From: an uncultured Porphyromonas sp.
Lineage (GTDB): Bacteria > Bacteroidota > Bacteroidia > Bacteroidales > Porphyromonadaceae
Length of the DNA: 14,649 nt
Direction of reading: 5' to 3'
Assembly: GCA_943912835.1 (NCBI GenBank)
Contig: CALTVJ010000048.1
Location: 1 to 14,649 of the forward strand
Shown in pieces: positions 14,308-14,649 of this stretch. Both the position numbers and the translations under genes were made by a program. Every line of letters starts with the position of its first letter. The first letter of the stretch is position 1. The notes below the pieces were generated by a model. That model saw nothing but the letters and a program-made list of their open reading frames with translations, made no database searches and was not told the origin of the DNA.

Positions 14308-14317
14308 ATATGTCAAC

Positions 14318-14354
14318 AAAAAAAAAGCTTGGCACCCCAAAACAGATACCAAGC
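14318..14354 (-). terminator. Intrinsic terminator of tRNA-Leu
   Basis: On the minus strand GCTTGGTA (14354-14347) pairs with TGCCAAGC (14334-14327), with one G-U pair, and is followed at once by nine Ts (14326-14318). It starts 13 bases past the tRNA 3' end. It is the cleanest intrinsic terminator in the window and shields ispE from tRNA transcription. Confidence 0.88.
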
Positions 14355-14367
14355 CACTCGAACTATG

Positions 14368-14451
14368 TACGCGGGATGAGACTCGAACTCACACGCTGTA
14401 ACCAGCACTACCCCCTCAAAGTAGCGTGTCTACCAATTTCACCACCCGCGT
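14368..14451 (-). tRNA. tRNA-Leu, anticodon GAG
   Basis: The 84-base tRNA folds well. The acceptor stem is ACGCGGG (14451-14445) with CCCGCGT (14375-14369) and discriminator A at 14368. The D region GTGAAATTGGTAGACAC is typical of leucine tRNAs. The anticodon stem CTACT/GGTAG carries loop TTGAGGG, with anticodon GAG at 14417-14415. There is a long variable arm with stem GCTG/CAGC, and the T-arm is GTGAG-TTCGAGT-CTCAT. The 3' CCA is not encoded (the bases after the discriminator are CAT) and must be added afterwards. It reads CUC and CUU codons. Confidence 0.95.
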
Positions 14452-14503
14452 TTCAAAGAAACCTAACGAAGCCCACACGTATTAGAAGCCTTCGTTTCGA
14501 CTG
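14452..14503 (-). other. tRNA-Leu leader with inverted repeat
   Basis: Between the predicted transcription start (about 14497) and the mature 5' end lie roughly 45 bases containing CTTCGTT/AACGAAG (14490-14496 / 14465-14471 in plus coordinates). The leader could form a 7-bp stem, presumably removed with the leader by RNase P. Confidence 0.4.
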
Positions 14504-14534
14504 CAAAGATAACACTATTTTTTATTTTGAGCAA
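14504..14534 (-). promoter_or_regulatory. Bacteroidota-type promoter of tRNA-Leu
   Basis: On the minus strand TTG (14534-14532) precedes TATCTTTG (14511-14504) by exactly 20 bases, the same spacing as the ompA promoter. The -7 box matches TAnnTTTG fully. Predicted start of transcription is near 14497. Confidence 0.8.
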
Positions 14535-14649
14535 TAGCCTTAAATCTGCATCAGTTTAGAGATAATTTCCCTCTATGGTAATCGACAAAAGACGAGCTAC
14601 CGAATCCACTTCACTCCTTCAAGCATAACGTATTTTGATTAACTTTGTC
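14535..14649. other. Right edge of window, no gene seen
   Basis: No coding frame or RNA is supported. TAACTTTG at 14640-14647 on the plus strand matches the -7 consensus and might start a gene beyond the window, but no TTG lies about 20 bases upstream. Confidence 0.3.

Noticed and set aside
14251..14352. 34-residue N-terminal extension of IspE
   Set aside because: The IspE family starts just before the PxAKINL motif, and the extension would be encoded across the tRNA-Leu terminator.
14310..14537. 75-codon plus-strand frame
   Set aside because: It runs antisense across the tRNA-Leu gene, its terminator and its promoter.

Overview
The window looks like a chromosomal segment of a Bacteroidales bacterium, most likely Porphyromonas or a close relative. 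The evidence is the Bacteroidota-type promoter boxes (TAnnTTTG, two of them with a TTG element 20 bases upstream), the lack of Shine-Dalgarno sequences, an OmpA-family porin resembling the Pgm6/Pgm7 type, and a lipoprotein with an acidic stretch after the lipidated cysteine. The genus is an inference; nothing in the window fixes the species. No insertion sequence, CRISPR array, phage gene or rRNA was seen.

Layout. Bases 1-399 hold no gene but are full of short inverted repeats and carry a 45-base element that recurs at 13053-13097. Bases 400-5706 are a tight minus-strand surface-polysaccharide operon, transcribed GT8, GT14-type branching enzyme, GT2, Wzy-like polymerase, GT4, and closed by a strong hairpin at 341-383. 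Bases 5707-7406 hold a minus-strand ompA-family gene with its own promoter and terminator. Bases 7407-8039 encode a membrane-anchored protein of unknown function, divergent from a RecD-like helicase (8136-9587, plus). The helicase converges, across a bidirectional terminator, on a minus-strand pair: a small acidic Trp-rich protein (10976-11158) followed by a surface-type lipoprotein (9674-10936). A plus-strand FAD-dependent dehydrogenase (11385-12968) follows, then a 448-base GC-rich non-coding region. Last come ispE (minus) and a tRNA-Leu(GAG) gene (minus) with a clear promoter and poly-U terminator.

How the genes fit together. Much of the window serves the cell envelope. Four glycosyltransferases from four different families plus one polymerase would suit assembly of a repeat unit of about four or five sugars. 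No initiating sugar-phosphate transferase, flippase, chain-length regulator or ligase is in view, so those must act from elsewhere. OmpA would tie the outer membrane to peptidoglycan, and the lipoprotein is probably outer-membrane or surface exposed. IspE (isoprenoid precursors), the helicase, the flavoprotein and the tRNA are housekeeping genes.

The most unusual signal is not a gene. Two intergenic regions almost 13 kb apart share a 45-base core (40/45 identical, all five differences transitions). Both also hold triloop hairpins of the GTGCG-NNN-CGCAC type and other stem-loops. They look like members of an intergenic repeat or structured-RNA family that the gene annotation does not explain.
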